A DNA stretch of 64,000 nt from Ectopseudomonas guguanensis (GCF_900104265.1 NZ_FNJJ01000005.1:62001-126000); one strand, 5' to 3'. Positions 9,672 to 18,149 are shown, numbered from the stretch's first letter. The notes: a model not told the origin generated them from the letters alone. Made by a program: numbers and translations.

Positions 9672-10592
9672 ATGCCCAGTCGTCGTCGAGTCCTGCAAGC
9701 GGGCGCCAGCCTGACCGCGCTGGCCGCCCTGCTGCCCTGGTTGCCAGCGTCCGCCTTCACCGCCGGCACCCTGTTGAGTCGGGCGATCCCCAGCAGCGGC
9801 GAGCAACTGCCGGTAATCGGCCTGGGCACTTCGCGCACCCACGACGTGGCGCTGACCGACGAAGCCTTGCAACCTCTGCGCGAGGTACTGCAGGCCCTGG
9901 TCAATGGCGGCGCCAGCCTGGTGGATACCGCGCCCAGCTACGGGCGCGCCGAGGCGGTATGTGGCGCGTTGGCCGCCGAGGACGACATGCGCAAGAAGCT
10001 GTTTCTCGCCAGCAAGGTGTCCTCTACCGGGCGCGCGGCCGGCGAGCGTCAGGTCGAGGCCAGTTTCGCCGCCCTGCGCACCGACACCATCGACCTGATG
10101 CAGGTGCACAACCTGCAGGACACCGGCACCCAGCTCGGCCTGCTGCGCGAGCTCAAGGAGCAGGGCCGGGTGCGCTATGTCGGCGTCACCCATTATCTGG
10201 ATTCCGCTCACGAGCGCCTGCTCGAGGTGCTGCGCCAGGAGCCGGTGGATTTCGTCCAGTTCAACTATTCCATCGGCGAGCGCAACGCCGAGCGCGAGCT
10301 GCTGCCCTACTGCGCCGACAAGGGCATCGCGGTGCTGGTCAACCGGCCCTTCCAGCGCTCGGTGCTGTTCGACCGGGTAAAGGGCAAGAACCTGCCCGAC
10401 TGGGCTGCCGTGGAGCTGGACGTCACCTCTTGGGCGCAGCTGATGCTCAAGTTCATCCTCGCCAACCCGGCGGTGACCGCGGTGATTCCGGCCACCTCCA
10501 ACCCGCGTTACATGGCCGACAACATTCTCGCCGGGCAGGGACGCCTGCCCGACGCGGGGCAGCGCAAGCGCATCATCGAGCTGTTCGCCTGA
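9672..10592 (+). CDS. Tat-exported aldo/keto reductase
   Basis: The 306-residue protein begins MPSRRRVLQAG followed by a hydrophobic stretch ending LPASA, a twin-arginine signal (S-R-R-R-V-L), so export to the periplasm is predicted. The mature part is an aldo/keto reductase (TIM barrel): PVIGLGTSRTH, the DTAPSYG segment with catalytic Asp and Tyr, LASKVSS for the Lys, and IDLMQVHN for the His. A GAGAGGAG ribosome site precedes ATG 9672. The next gene, an MFS-type carrier, begins one base after the stop codon, so the two are probably co-translated. Cytosolic relatives use NADPH, which is not expected in the periplasm, so cofactor and substrate are open questions. Confidence 0.88.
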   Translation: MPSRRRVLQAGASLTALAALLPWLPASAFTAGTLLSRAIPSSGEQLPVIGLGTSRTHDVALTDEALQPLREVLQALVNGGASLVDTAPSYGRAEAVCGALAAEDDMRKKLFLASKVSSTGRAAGERQVEASFAALRTDTIDLMQVHNLQDTGTQLGLLRELKEQGRVRYVGVTHYLDSAHERLLEVLRQEPVDFVQFNYSIGERNAERELLPYCADKGIAVLVNRPFQRSVLFDRVKGKNLPDWAAVELDVTSWAQLMLKFILANPAVTAVIPATSNPRYMADNILAGQGRLPDAGQRKRIIELFA

Positions 10593-10593
10593 G

Positions 10594-11877
10594 ATGCAGG
10601 CGCTCACCCGGCGCCTGGCGCGGGCCATCAATGCCGAGGGGCAGGAGCTGACGGCGGTGCTCGCCGGCTTCGCCCTGTTCTTCTGCCTGTTCGCCGGCTA
10701 CTTCATGCTGCGCCCGATCCGCGAGGCGATGGGCATCACCGGCGGGGTGAACAACCTGCAATGGCTGTTCACCGCCACCTTCGTCGCCATGCTGCTGGCG
10801 GTGCCGCTGCTGGCCTGGCTCAACTCGAAGGTGCCGCGCATCCATTTCATCGACTGGGTGTACGGCTTCTTCTGCCTCAATCTGCTGGTCTTCGTCCTGC
10901 TGTTTCGCCTCGATCACGACAGCGTCTGGCTGGCGCGGGTGTTCTACGTGTGGATCTCGGTCTACAACCTGTTCGTCGTCTCGGTGGCCTGGAGCCTGAT
11001 GGCCGATGTGTTCGACGGCGCCCAGGCCCGCCGACTGTTCGCCTTCATCGCCGCGGGCGCCAGCGTCGGCGGGTTGTGCGGGCCGCTGCTGAGCGCTCTG
11101 TTGATCGGCGCCATCGGCGAATCCGGGCTGATGCTGATGGCCGCCGTGCTGCTCGCTGCGGCCATGGCGCTCAAGCGCTACCTGATGGCCTGGCGTGAAC
11201 GCCAGGGCGCCGGGCGGCCGGGAGCGGCGCCCAGCGAGAGCCCGCGCAGGCCGGTGCCGGGCAATCCGTTCAGCGGGCTGACGCGCATGCTCGGCTCGCG
11301 TTACCTGCTGGGCATCGGCGCATTCATCCTGCTGCTGACCTCGGTCAGCACCTTCCTCTACTTCGAGCAGGCGCGTCTGGTGGCCGAACTGTTCCCGGAT
11401 CGCGCCGCGCAGGTGCGGGTGTTCGGCGTGATCGATTTCGTCGTGCAGGCCGGCGCCCTGGCCTCGCAGCTGTTCATCACCGGCCGCGTGGCGCAGAAGC
11501 TCGGCGTACGCGTGTTGCTGTCCGTCGTGCCGGCACTGGTCTGCCTGGGCTTTATCGGCCTGGCGCTGGCGCCGACCTTCGCCATGCTGGCGGGGTTGAT
11601 GATCGTGCGGCGTATCGGCGAGTACGCCTTCGTCCGGCCGGGGCGGGAGATGCTCTTCGCGCCGCTGGATGCCGAGAGCAAGTACAAGGCGAAGAACTTC
11701 ATCGACACCGTGGTCTACCGCGGCGGCGATGCCCTCAGCGGCTGGGCCAAGGCCGGCCTGGACATGCTCGGCCACGGTGCCTGGCTGGTGGCCATGGTCG
11801 GTGCGCTGTGCGCCGCGCTCTGGGGCATGCTCGGCTGGAATCTGGGCGGCCGCGCAGACAGGCAGGCGCAAGGGTGA
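10594..11877 (+). CDS. MFS-like inner-membrane transporter
   Basis: The 427-residue protein has about twelve hydrophobic segments, starting with ELTAVLAGFALFFCLFAGYFMLRPIREAMG. The early FMLRPIRE motif and the VNNLQWLFTATFV segment resemble bacterial proteins distantly related to ATP/ADP (NTP/NDP) exchange carriers, usually annotated simply as MFS. A cytoplasmic loop lies near the middle (RERQGAGRPGAAPSESPRRP). Start ATG 10594 comes one base after the aldo/keto reductase stop, so the pair probably functions together. Substrate unknown; the nucleotide-carrier relation is a recollection of family resemblance, not a search result. Confidence 0.8.
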   Translation: MQALTRRLARAINAEGQELTAVLAGFALFFCLFAGYFMLRPIREAMGITGGVNNLQWLFTATFVAMLLAVPLLAWLNSKVPRIHFIDWVYGFFCLNLLVFVLLFRLDHDSVWLARVFYVWISVYNLFVVSVAWSLMADVFDGAQARRLFAFIAAGASVGGLCGPLLSALLIGAIGESGLMLMAAVLLAAAMALKRYLMAWRERQGAGRPGAAPSESPRRPVPGNPFSGLTRMLGSRYLLGIGAFILLLTSVSTFLYFEQARLVAELFPDRAAQVRVFGVIDFVVQAGALASQLFITGRVAQKLGVRVLLSVVPALVCLGFIGLALAPTFAMLAGLMIVRRIGEYAFVRPGREMLFAPLDAESKYKAKNFIDTVVYRGGDALSGWAKAGLDMLGHGAWLVAMVGALCAALWGMLGWNLGGRADRQAQG

Positions 11878-11887
11878 TCGTTGGGCT

Positions 11888-12051
11888 GGCGGGTTGCACC
11901 GGCCCTACGCAGCCCGTAGTCCCAATGCGATTTGGGCGGCCAGGCAAGGATTTCCCGGATTGCATCCGGGCTACGCGGACGGTCAGCGCAGGTAGGGCGG
12001 GTGAAACCCGCCATTGCAGGCTGGCGGGTTGGTGAATCACACCTGCCCTAC
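11888..12051. repeat. Cluster of mixed REP units
   Basis: Several palindromic units are packed between the MFS gene and lysR: an inverse GGCGGGT-class unit (11888-11908), GTAG + TCCCAA/TTTGGG (from 11916), an inverse CCCGGATTGCATCCGGG unit ending CTAC (11954-11974), GTAG + GGCGGGT-GAA-ACCCGCC (11992-12012), and a stretched inverse unit (12023-12051). The last one ends in CTAC, whose CTA is the lysR stop codon on the minus strand. Confidence 0.8.
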
Positions 12052-12944
12052 GCCACTGCGACGATCTCCTCGATCAGCCACTGCAGCGCGGCGTCGCGCT
12101 GACGTTGCGCCAGGCTGACGATCTCCAGGTGGAAGGGGCCCAAGGCGAAGGGCAGGTCGAACAGTTCAAGCGGCAGCAGGGTGGCGAAATGCCGGGCCAG
12201 GGCAGTGGGCAGTACCGCCGCCAGCTCGCTGCCGGCGACGATGTGCGCCGCCTGCAGGTAGTTCGGCGTGGTGTAGAAGATCTGCCGCGACAGGCCCTGT
12301 TCGCCCAGCCACTGATCGACCATGCCGCGGGTCTGCCCGCCGTGCACCCAGAGGTGGCGCAGGCGCAGGAAGGTCTCCAGATCCAGGCTGCCCCGACGCA
12401 GCAGCGGATGCTCGCGGCGTACCGCCAGCTTGAGCGTCTCGCTCATCCAGTCACGGCGGGCAAAACGCGCCGGCATCTCGTCGAAGCGGCCCAGCACCAG
12501 GTCCAGCTCGCCCTTGTCCAGCGCCTCCATCGGCAGGCTGGGGCTGAGGTGGCGAATATCGATGCCGATGCCCGGTGCCTTGTGGCTGAGGCGGTCGAGC
12601 AGGCGCGGCATGCACACCAGCTCGACGTAATCGGTGACGGCGATGCGAAAGCGCTGGCGGCTTTCGCCCGGCTCGAAGGCCTCGCCGGCGCTCAGGCTCT
12701 GCTCCAGCTGGCGCAGCGCGCTGCGAATCGGCGCCTCCAGCGCCAGCGCCCGCGGGGTGGGCTGCATGCGCCGGCCCACGCGCACCAGCAGCGGGTCGCC
12801 GAGCAGTTCGCGCAGACGGCCCAGGGCATTGCTGACCGCCGGCTGGCTCAGCGCCAGGTGCTCGGCGGCGCGCGAGACGTTCTGCTCGCGCAGCAGGGCG
12901 TCTAGCACGCGCAGCAGGTTGAGGTCGAAGTTGGTGAAATTCAT
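12048..12944 (-). CDS. LysR-family transcriptional regulator
   Basis: The 298-residue protein has the standard LysR N-terminal helix-turn-helix (NLLRVLDALLREQNVSRAAEHLALSQPAVSNALGRLRELLGDPLLVR, about residues 9-55). A LysR substrate-binding domain follows, with ITDYVELVCMPRLLDRL-like strands. It is transcribed away from the 3-hydroxyacyl-CoA dehydrogenase gene and is the natural candidate to regulate it and itself; the inducer is unknown. A short palindrome lies eight bases before its start. Its C-terminus is set by a REP element: the stop TAG is the TAG of a GTAG head. Confidence 0.92.
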   Translation of the reverse strand: MNFTNFDLNLLRVLDALLREQNVSRAAEHLALSQPAVSNALGRLRELLGDPLLVRVGRRMQPTPRALALEAPIRSALRQLEQSLSAGEAFEPGESRQRFRIAVTDYVELVCMPRLLDRLSHKAPGIGIDIRHLSPSLPMEALDKGELDLVLGRFDEMPARFARRDWMSETLKLAVRREHPLLRRGSLDLETFLRLRHLWVHGGQTRGMVDQWLGEQGLSRQIFYTTPNYLQAAHIVAGSELAAVLPTALARHFATLLPLELFDLPFALGPFHLEIVSLAQRQRDAALQWLIEEIVAVA

Positions 12945-12951
12945 CTACTGA

Positions 12952-12962
12952 ATACGTCGTAT
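12952..12962. promoter_or_regulatory. Candidate LysR operator
   Basis: ATACG-T-CGTAT is a perfect palindrome beginning eight bases upstream of the lysR start, in the divergent gap. LysR proteins typically bind dyads of this kind (T-N11-A) and autoregulate. Assignment is by position and symmetry only. Confidence 0.45.
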
Positions 12963-13017
12963 CACAAGACTAAATTTCAAAAATAGTAGCGGCTTGCTTA
13001 TCGTGACCCAAGCTTCT

Positions 13018-13172
13018 GGGCGCCTTTAAAAACGTAGGCGAGGCAGTCAGCGCAATACCGATGGCGGCCCCGCAAAAACAGGCGAAGAAGCGCAGTTTAC
13101 GTGCTGTAAATGAGCATTCTGAGCCTGTTTTTAACGCAGCGATGACAACGCAGGTAGTTTTTAGAGGTGCCC
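13018..13172. mobile_element. MITE-like palindromic element A
   Basis: The ends are 16-bp inverted repeats with two mismatches: GGGCGCCTTTAAAAAC (13018-13033) and GTTTTTAGAGGTGCCC (13157-13172). Inside are a perfect 10-bp inverted repeat AAAAACAGGC/GCCTGTTTTT (13074-13083 and 13123-13132) and a central hairpin TTTAC-GTGCT-GTAAA (13096-13110). It shares the 14-mer CGTAGGCGAGGCAG and a following ATGAGC with element B at 40187-40326. No reading frame is present and no clear target duplication is seen. It lies between the LysR operator and the start of the dehydrogenase gene, ending 28 bases before that ATG. Confidence 0.65.
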
Positions 13173-13200
13173 TGTCCGTGCGTAATCGAGAGGAAAAACA

Positions 13201-14442
13201 ATGACTAAAGTCGTCTCGCCGCTTCGCTGTGCCGCCGTGATTGGCGCCGGCACCATGGGCCGCGGCATCGTCATCAGCCTGGCCAATGCCGGCCTGCAGG
13301 TGCTGTGGCTGGACAACAATCCGCAGATGGTCGAGCAGGGCCTGGCAATGGCCGAGGAAACCTGGGAGCACAACGTCGCCAAGGGTCGCATCGATGAGGC
13401 CGAAGCCGCGGCGCGACGCGCCAGAATCCATGCGGTGCAAAGCTATGCGGCCCTGGCCGACGCGGATTTGGTGATCGAGGCGGTGTACGAGAATCTCGAG
13501 CTCAAACAAAACATCTTCCGTGAGCTGGACGCGGTGCTGAAGCCCGGCGCCATCCTCGCCAGCAACACATCGGCGCTGGATGTCGACGCTATCGCTGCAG
13601 TCACCACGCGGCCAGAATCGGTGCTGGGCCTGCACTTCTTCAGCCCGGCGCACATCATGAAACTGCTGGAGATCGTCCGCGGCGGCAAGACCGCGCCGGC
13701 CGTGTTGCAGGCCGCACAGGAGCTGGGCGAGCGCATGGGCAAGGTGGCGGTGGTGGCCGGCAACTGCCACGGCTTTATCGGCAACCGCATGCTGCACACC
13801 TACGTGCGCGAGGCACGCATGCTGTTGCTCGAAGGCGCCTGGCCGCACCAGGTGGACGCGGCGCTGCAGGGCTTCGGCTTCGCCATGGGGCCGTTTCGCA
13901 TGTACGACGTGGTCGGCATCGACCTGGAATGGCGCGCCCGCGAGCTGGCCGGCCAGGGGCAGGATGATCCGGCGGTACAGGTGGACAACCGCCTGTGCGA
14001 GCTGGGCCGCTTCGGCCAGAAGAGCGGTAAGGGCTACTACCTCTATGCGCCCGGCAGTCGCCAGGCCGAGCATGACCCGGTCGTCGACGGCTTGGTGCAG
14101 ATGCAGTCGGAGCGCCTCGGCTTCACCCGCCGCGATATCGGCACCGAGGAGATTCTCGAGCGTTGCCTGCTGGCGCTGGTCAACGAGGGGGCGAAGATTC
14201 TCGAGGAAAACATCGCCGCCAACAGCCGCGACATCGATCTGGTCTATCTCAACGGCTACGGCTTTCCCGCCGAGCGCGGCGGCCCAATGGCCTGGGCCGA
14301 TGGCGAGGGCGTCGCGGCGATTCATCGGCGCCTGCTGCAACTGACCGAGCGTTTCGGCGCGCACTGGCAGCCGGCGGCGCTGATCGAGCGCCTGGCTGCC
14401 GAGAACAAACATTTCAGCGACGTACAGGAGGGTCGGGTATGA
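13201..14442 (+). CDS. 3-hydroxyacyl-CoA dehydrogenase
   Basis: The 413-residue enzyme has an N-terminal NAD-binding fold (AAVIGAGTMGRGI, about 11-23), the family segment GLHFFSPAHIMKLLEIV with the catalytic His, and VVAGNCHGFIGNRML. Two C-terminal HADH domains follow, the second ending LVYLNGYGFPAERGGPM. It oxidises 3-hydroxyacyl-CoA to 3-ketoacyl-CoA. It lacks the enoyl-CoA hydratase half of FadB, so it is a stand-alone dehydrogenase. The downstream acyl-CoA dehydrogenase gene overlaps it by four bases, so the pair probably belongs to one catabolic pathway controlled by the divergent LysR protein. Which acyl chain is used is unknown. Confidence 0.92.
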   Translation: MTKVVSPLRCAAVIGAGTMGRGIVISLANAGLQVLWLDNNPQMVEQGLAMAEETWEHNVAKGRIDEAEAAARRARIHAVQSYAALADADLVIEAVYENLELKQNIFRELDAVLKPGAILASNTSALDVDAIAAVTTRPESVLGLHFFSPAHIMKLLEIVRGGKTAPAVLQAAQELGERMGKVAVVAGNCHGFIGNRMLHTYVREARMLLLEGAWPHQVDAALQGFGFAMGPFRMYDVVGIDLEWRARELAGQGQDDPAVQVDNRLCELGRFGQKSGKGYYLYAPGSRQAEHDPVVDGLVQMQSERLGFTRRDIGTEEILERCLLALVNEGAKILEENIAANSRDIDLVYLNGYGFPAERGGPMAWADGEGVAAIHRRLLQLTERFGAHWQPAALIERLAAENKHFSDVQEGRV

Positions 14443-16229
14443 GCTATCAGGCGCCATTGCGCGATATGCGCTTCGTGCTGCATGAGTTGTTCGACGCTGC
14501 CGGCCACTGCGAGCGCCTGGGTAACGGCCTGGACCGTGAGCTCATCGACGGCGTTTTGGAAGAGGCGGCGGCTTTCGCCGCGGGCGAGGTCGCCCCGCTC
14601 AATCGCAACAGCGACGAAGAGGGCTGCCGCCTGGAGAATGGTCAGGTCAGCACGCCCAAGGGCTTTGCCGAGGCCTACCGGCAATACGTGGACAACGGCT
14701 GGGCGAGCATGACCGGGCCGGTGGAGTACGGCGGCCAGGGCTTCCCGCAGCTGGTGGCCTTCGCCTTCCACGAAATGCTGATGGGCGCCTCGCTGTCCTT
14801 CCGCGTCTACTCCGGGCTGACCGAAGGCGCCGTACTGGCGCTCCACAAGCACGGCAGCGAAACGCTCAAGCAGCAGTATCTGAGCAAGCTGGTCAGCGGC
14901 CAGTGGACTGGCACCATGTGCCTGACCGAGCCGCAGGCCGGCACCGACCTGGCCCTGCTGCGCACCCGCGCCGAACCGCAGGCCGATGGCAGCTACAAGG
15001 TCAGCGGCAGCAAGATCTTTATCAGCGGCGGCGAGCAGGATCTGTCGGAAAACATCGTCCATCTGGTGCTGGCGCGCCTGCCGGATGCGCCGGCTGGCGT
15101 GAAGGGCATTTCGCTGCTGCTGGTGCCGAAGTTCATCGCCGCTGCCGATGGCACGCCGGGTGAGCGCAACAGCCTGTCGTGCGGGGCCATCGAGCACAAG
15201 ATGGGCATCAAGGGGGCCTCCACCTGCGTGATGAACTTCGACGGCGCCACCGGTTGGCTGGTGGGCGAGGCCAACCAGGGCCTGGCCTGCATGTTCACCA
15301 TGATGAACGACGCGCGCTTTCAGGTCGGCCTGCAGGGCCTCGGCATTGGCGAGGCGGCCTTCCAGGGTGCGCTGCGTTATGCCCGCGAGCGCCTGCAGTC
15401 GCGTGGCCTGGCGGGTGTGCAGGCGCCTGACAAGGCGGCCGATCCGATCATCGTTCACCCCGATGTGCGGCGCATGCTGCTGACGCAGAAGACCCTGGTC
15501 GAGGGCAGCCGCATGCTCGCCGCCTACACTGCGCGCCAGCTGGATCTGGAGCACGGCGCCGAGTCGGCCGAGGCGCGCAAGGCGGCCGGCAAGCGCGCGG
15601 CGCTGCTGATTCCCATCGTCAAGGCGTTCTTCACCGACATGGGCCAGGAAGTGGCCAGTCATGGCGTGCAGGTCTATGGTGGGCACGGTTTCATCCGCGA
15701 ATGGAGCATGGAGCAACTGATGCGCGACAGCCGCATCACCCAGCTGTACGAGGGCACCAACGGTATCCAGGCGCTGGACTACATTCGTCGCAAGCTGCTG
15801 GGTGACGGCGGCGCCGAATTGAGCGCGCTGCAGGCAGAGTTCAGCGCGCTGTGCGATGCCCAGACCACGCGCCCGGCGCTGAAGGAAATGGCGACCGTCG
15901 TGCAGGCGCGTCTTGGCGAATGGCGTGAGCTGAGCACGCAAGTGATCGCCGCCTGCCAGCGCGACCCGCAGGAGATCGGTGCCACTTCGGTGGACTTCCT
16001 CCAGTACTCGGCCTACGTGCTGCTCGCCGGTTTCTGGCTGCAGGCCGCGGCGCGGGCGCAGGATGCGCTGGAGGCAGGGAGCGGCGAGGCCGCGTTCTAC
16101 CAGGCCAAGCTGCACAGCGCCGAGTTCTATCTGCGCCGCGTGCTGCCGCGCGCCAGCGCGCACCGCGAAGTCCTGCTGGGCGGCGCGGATTGTTTGATGG
16201 CCATGGATGAGGGCAGTTTCGCCTTTTAG
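14439..16229 (+). CDS. Acyl-CoA dehydrogenase
   Basis: The 596-residue flavoenzyme has the long-form acyl-CoA dehydrogenase layout. There is an N-terminal helical domain, a middle beta domain (MCLTEPQAGTDLALL, KVSGSKIFISGGEQD), the C-terminal helical domain (QEVASHGVQVYGGHGFIREWSMEQLMRDSRITQLYEGTNGIQALD), and an extra C-terminal extension of about 120 residues. It introduces the trans-2 double bond into acyl-CoA, passing electrons to ETF. ATG 14439 overlaps the upstream dehydrogenase stop (ATGA) and is the right family start (MSYQAPLRDMRFVL). The acyl specificity cannot be read. Confidence 0.93.
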   Translation: MSYQAPLRDMRFVLHELFDAAGHCERLGNGLDRELIDGVLEEAAAFAAGEVAPLNRNSDEEGCRLENGQVSTPKGFAEAYRQYVDNGWASMTGPVEYGGQGFPQLVAFAFHEMLMGASLSFRVYSGLTEGAVLALHKHGSETLKQQYLSKLVSGQWTGTMCLTEPQAGTDLALLRTRAEPQADGSYKVSGSKIFISGGEQDLSENIVHLVLARLPDAPAGVKGISLLLVPKFIAAADGTPGERNSLSCGAIEHKMGIKGASTCVMNFDGATGWLVGEANQGLACMFTMMNDARFQVGLQGLGIGEAAFQGALRYARERLQSRGLAGVQAPDKAADPIIVHPDVRRMLLTQKTLVEGSRMLAAYTARQLDLEHGAESAEARKAAGKRAALLIPIVKAFFTDMGQEVASHGVQVYGGHGFIREWSMEQLMRDSRITQLYEGTNGIQALDYIRRKLLGDGGAELSALQAEFSALCDAQTTRPALKEMATVVQARLGEWRELSTQVIAACQRDPQEIGATSVDFLQYSAYVLLAGFWLQAAARAQDALEAGSGEAAFYQAKLHSAEFYLRRVLPRASAHREVLLGGADCLMAMDEGSFAF

Positions 16230-16231
16230 AA

Positions 16232-16343
16232 CCCTCTCCCCCAGCCCCTCTCCCGCAAGCGGGATAGGGGAGTAATAACGCCTTATTCAGGCCTACCACG
16301 GACAGCTCCCTCTCCCATTTATGGGAGAGGGCTGGGGAGAGGG
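16232..16343. repeat. Long inverted repeat of CCCTCTCCC type
   Basis: The left arm (16232-16272) begins CCCTCTCCCCCAGCCCCTC and has its own hairpin CTCCCGC/GCGGGAT. The right arm (16306-16343) is CTCCCTCTCCC, a hairpin, then GGGAGAGGGCTGGGGAGAGGG. The two arms are near reverse complements around a 33-base spacer. This is a known style of dispersed intergenic repeat in Pseudomonas. Confidence 0.7.
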
Positions 16344-16346
16344 ATC

Positions 16347-16406
16347 GTAGCCCGGATGTAATCCGGGGAAATTTGCATGACCGGTCCCGGATTGCATCCG
16401 GGCTAC
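16347..16406. repeat. REP pair, GTAG + CCCGGAT/ATCCGGG class
   Basis: GTAG + CCCGGATGTAATCCGGG (16347-16367) faces the inverse CCCGGATTGCATCCGGG + CTAC (16386-16406). The pair ends 17 bases before the alcohol dehydrogenase start, immediately upstream of its AGAGGAG ribosome site, so it is in the 5' leader if transcription starts further up. Confidence 0.8.
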
Positions 16407-16423
16407 AACAAGAGGAGCACCCC

Positions 16424-17587
16424 ATGCATCCCTTCAGCTTCGCCACCACCGCGCAGATGCTCTGCGAATCCGGCGCCAGCCTGCGTCTGGCCGAACTGTG
16501 CCGCGAGCGCGGCGCACAGCGCGTGCTGATCGTCACCGATCCCGGCATCACCCGCCTGGGCCTGCTGGAACCCCTGCTGCCGGGCTTCGCCCGCGCCGGT
16601 ATGGGCGTGCAGGTGTTCGACCAGGTGCTGGCCGATCCGCCCGAGGCCGTGGTGCTGGCCGCCGTGGCTCAGGCCCGCCAGCTGCAGGCGGAGCTGGTGG
16701 TCGGTTTCGGCGGCGGCAGCTCGATGGATGTGGCCAAGCTGGTGGCCTTGCTGGCACATCCCGACTGCGGCCAGGCGCTGAGCGAGATCTACGGCGTGGG
16801 CAATGCCCGCGGCCGGCGCCTGCCGCTGATCCAGGTGCCGACCACCGCCGGCACTGGCTCCGAGGTGACGCCAATTGCCATCGTTACCACCGGCGAGACC
16901 ACCAAGATGGGCGTGGTTTCGCCGCTGCTGCTGCCGGATCTGGCCCTGCTCGATGCTGACCTGACCCTCGGCCTACCGCCTGCGGTCACCGCCGCCACCG
17001 GCATCGACGCCATGGTGCATGCCATCGAGGCCTATACCAGCGCGCTGAAGAAGAACCCGCTTTCCGATCTGCTGGCGCGCGAAGCGCTGCGCCTGCTGGC
17101 GGCCAACCTCGACGAGGTGGTGCGCAACGGCGGCAACCGCGAGGCGCGCCAGGCCATGCTGCTCGGCGCCTGCCTGGCCGGGCAGGCCTTCGCCAACGCG
17201 CCGGTGGCAGCGGTACATGCGCTGGCCTACCCCCTGGGCGGGCATTTCCATATTCCCCACGGGCTGTCCAATGCTCTGGTGCTGCCGCAGGTGCTGGCAT
17301 TCAATGCGCCGGTGGCTGCGCCGTTGTATGCCGAGCTGGCGCCGCTGGTATTGGGCGAGCAGTTGCGGGCCGGCAATGCCGCAGCGCAGACCGAGCAACT
17401 GATCGAGGCGCTGGCAGCGTTCAGTCAGCGCAGCGGCCTGCCGACGCGCCTACGCGATGCCGGAGTGAGCGAGGCCATGTTGCCCACGCTGGCGGCGGAC
17501 GCCATGCTGCAGCAGCGCCTGCTGGTGAACAATCCGCGCGAGATGAACGAGCAGCAGGCGCTGGCCATCTATCAGGCTGCCTATTGA
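16424..17587 (+). CDS. Iron-containing (group III) alcohol dehydrogenase
   Basis: The 387-residue protein has the NAD-binding GGGSSMDVAK motif (about residues 96-105), PTTAGTGSEVTP, and the metal-ligand segments TGIDAMVHAIEAY and HALAYPLGGHFHIPHGLSNALVLP, supplying the Asp and three His ligands. Such enzymes interconvert alcohols or hydroxyacids and carbonyls. The start is ATG 16424, preceded by AGAGGAG; the upstream in-frame extension is only repeat DNA. It follows the acyl-CoA dehydrogenase after a 194-base repeat-filled gap, so co-transcription is possible but not shown. Substrate unknown. Confidence 0.92.
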   Translation: MHPFSFATTAQMLCESGASLRLAELCRERGAQRVLIVTDPGITRLGLLEPLLPGFARAGMGVQVFDQVLADPPEAVVLAAVAQARQLQAELVVGFGGGSSMDVAKLVALLAHPDCGQALSEIYGVGNARGRRLPLIQVPTTAGTGSEVTPIAIVTTGETTKMGVVSPLLLPDLALLDADLTLGLPPAVTAATGIDAMVHAIEAYTSALKKNPLSDLLAREALRLLAANLDEVVRNGGNREARQAMLLGACLAGQAFANAPVAAVHALAYPLGGHFHIPHGLSNALVLPQVLAFNAPVAAPLYAELAPLVLGEQLRAGNAAAQTEQLIEALAAFSQRSGLPTRLRDAGVSEAMLPTLAADAMLQQRLLVNNPREMNEQQALAIYQAAY

Positions 17588-17593
17588 TTCAGG

Positions 17594-17653
17594 TCGCGGC
17601 TAAAGCCCCTCCCACAAGAGCGCCGCAGTCTGTGGGAGGGGCTTTAGCCGCGA
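17594..17653. repeat. REP element with perfect 23-bp arms
   Basis: The arm at 17594-17616 (starting TCGCGGCTAAAGCCCC) and the arm at 17631-17653 (starting TGTGGGAGGGG) are perfect reverse complements around a 14-base spacer. It is the GTGGGAGGGGCTTTAGCC class common in fluorescent pseudomonads. It fills the gap between the alcohol dehydrogenase and thioesterase genes. Confidence 0.9.
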
Positions 17654-17672
17654 TACCAACCCAAGGATCATC

Positions 17673-18107
17673 ATGAGCCAACCCCAACACCTGCGTGGCG
17701 ACTATCGCCACTTCCAGCCGATCACCACGCGCTGGCACGACAACGACATCTACGGTCACGTCAACAACGTGACCTACTACAGCTACTTCGACAGTGCGGT
17801 GAATGCCTACCTGATCGCCGAGGGCGGGCTGGATATTCATGGCGGCGAAGTGGTCGGCTTCGTGGTCAGCTCCAGCTGCGACTACTTCGCCTCCATCGCT
17901 TTCCCTGACGCCATCGAGGTCGGTCTGCGCGTCGGCAAGCTGGGTAACAGTTCGGTGCAGTACGAGCTGGCGATCTTCAGGGCCGGTGAGGAGCAGGCCT
18001 GCGCCGCCGGGCGTTTCGTCCATGTGTTCGTCGATCGGGCGAGTAATCGTCCGGTGAGCATCCCCGAGCCGCTGCGCTCGGCGCTGGAGCGTCTGCTGGC
18101 CGCCTGA
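17673..18107 (+). CDS. Acyl-CoA thioesterase (4HBT hot-dog fold)
   Basis: The 144-residue protein has the YbgC/FadM-type motif [21 protein letters not shown] (about residues 27-47), where the Asp of NDIYGHVNN is the usual catalytic residue. It is followed by the helix and strands of a hot-dog fold. It is likely a cytoplasmic thioesterase hydrolysing acyl-CoA. The beta-oxidation-like genes just upstream (13.2-17.6 kb) make a role in releasing CoA from the same pathway reasonable, but this is inference. Confidence 0.88.
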   Translation: MSQPQHLRGDYRHFQPITTRWHDNDIYGHVNNVTYYSYFDSAVNAYLIAEGGLDIHGGEVVGFVVSSSCDYFASIAFPDAIEVGLRVGKLGNSSVQYELAIFRAGEEQACAAGRFVHVFVDRASNRPVSIPEPLRSALERLLAA

Positions 18108-18149
18108 GGCGTGCTAGGCTGTGGCGATTCATGCCGCCAGGGAGTGCCC

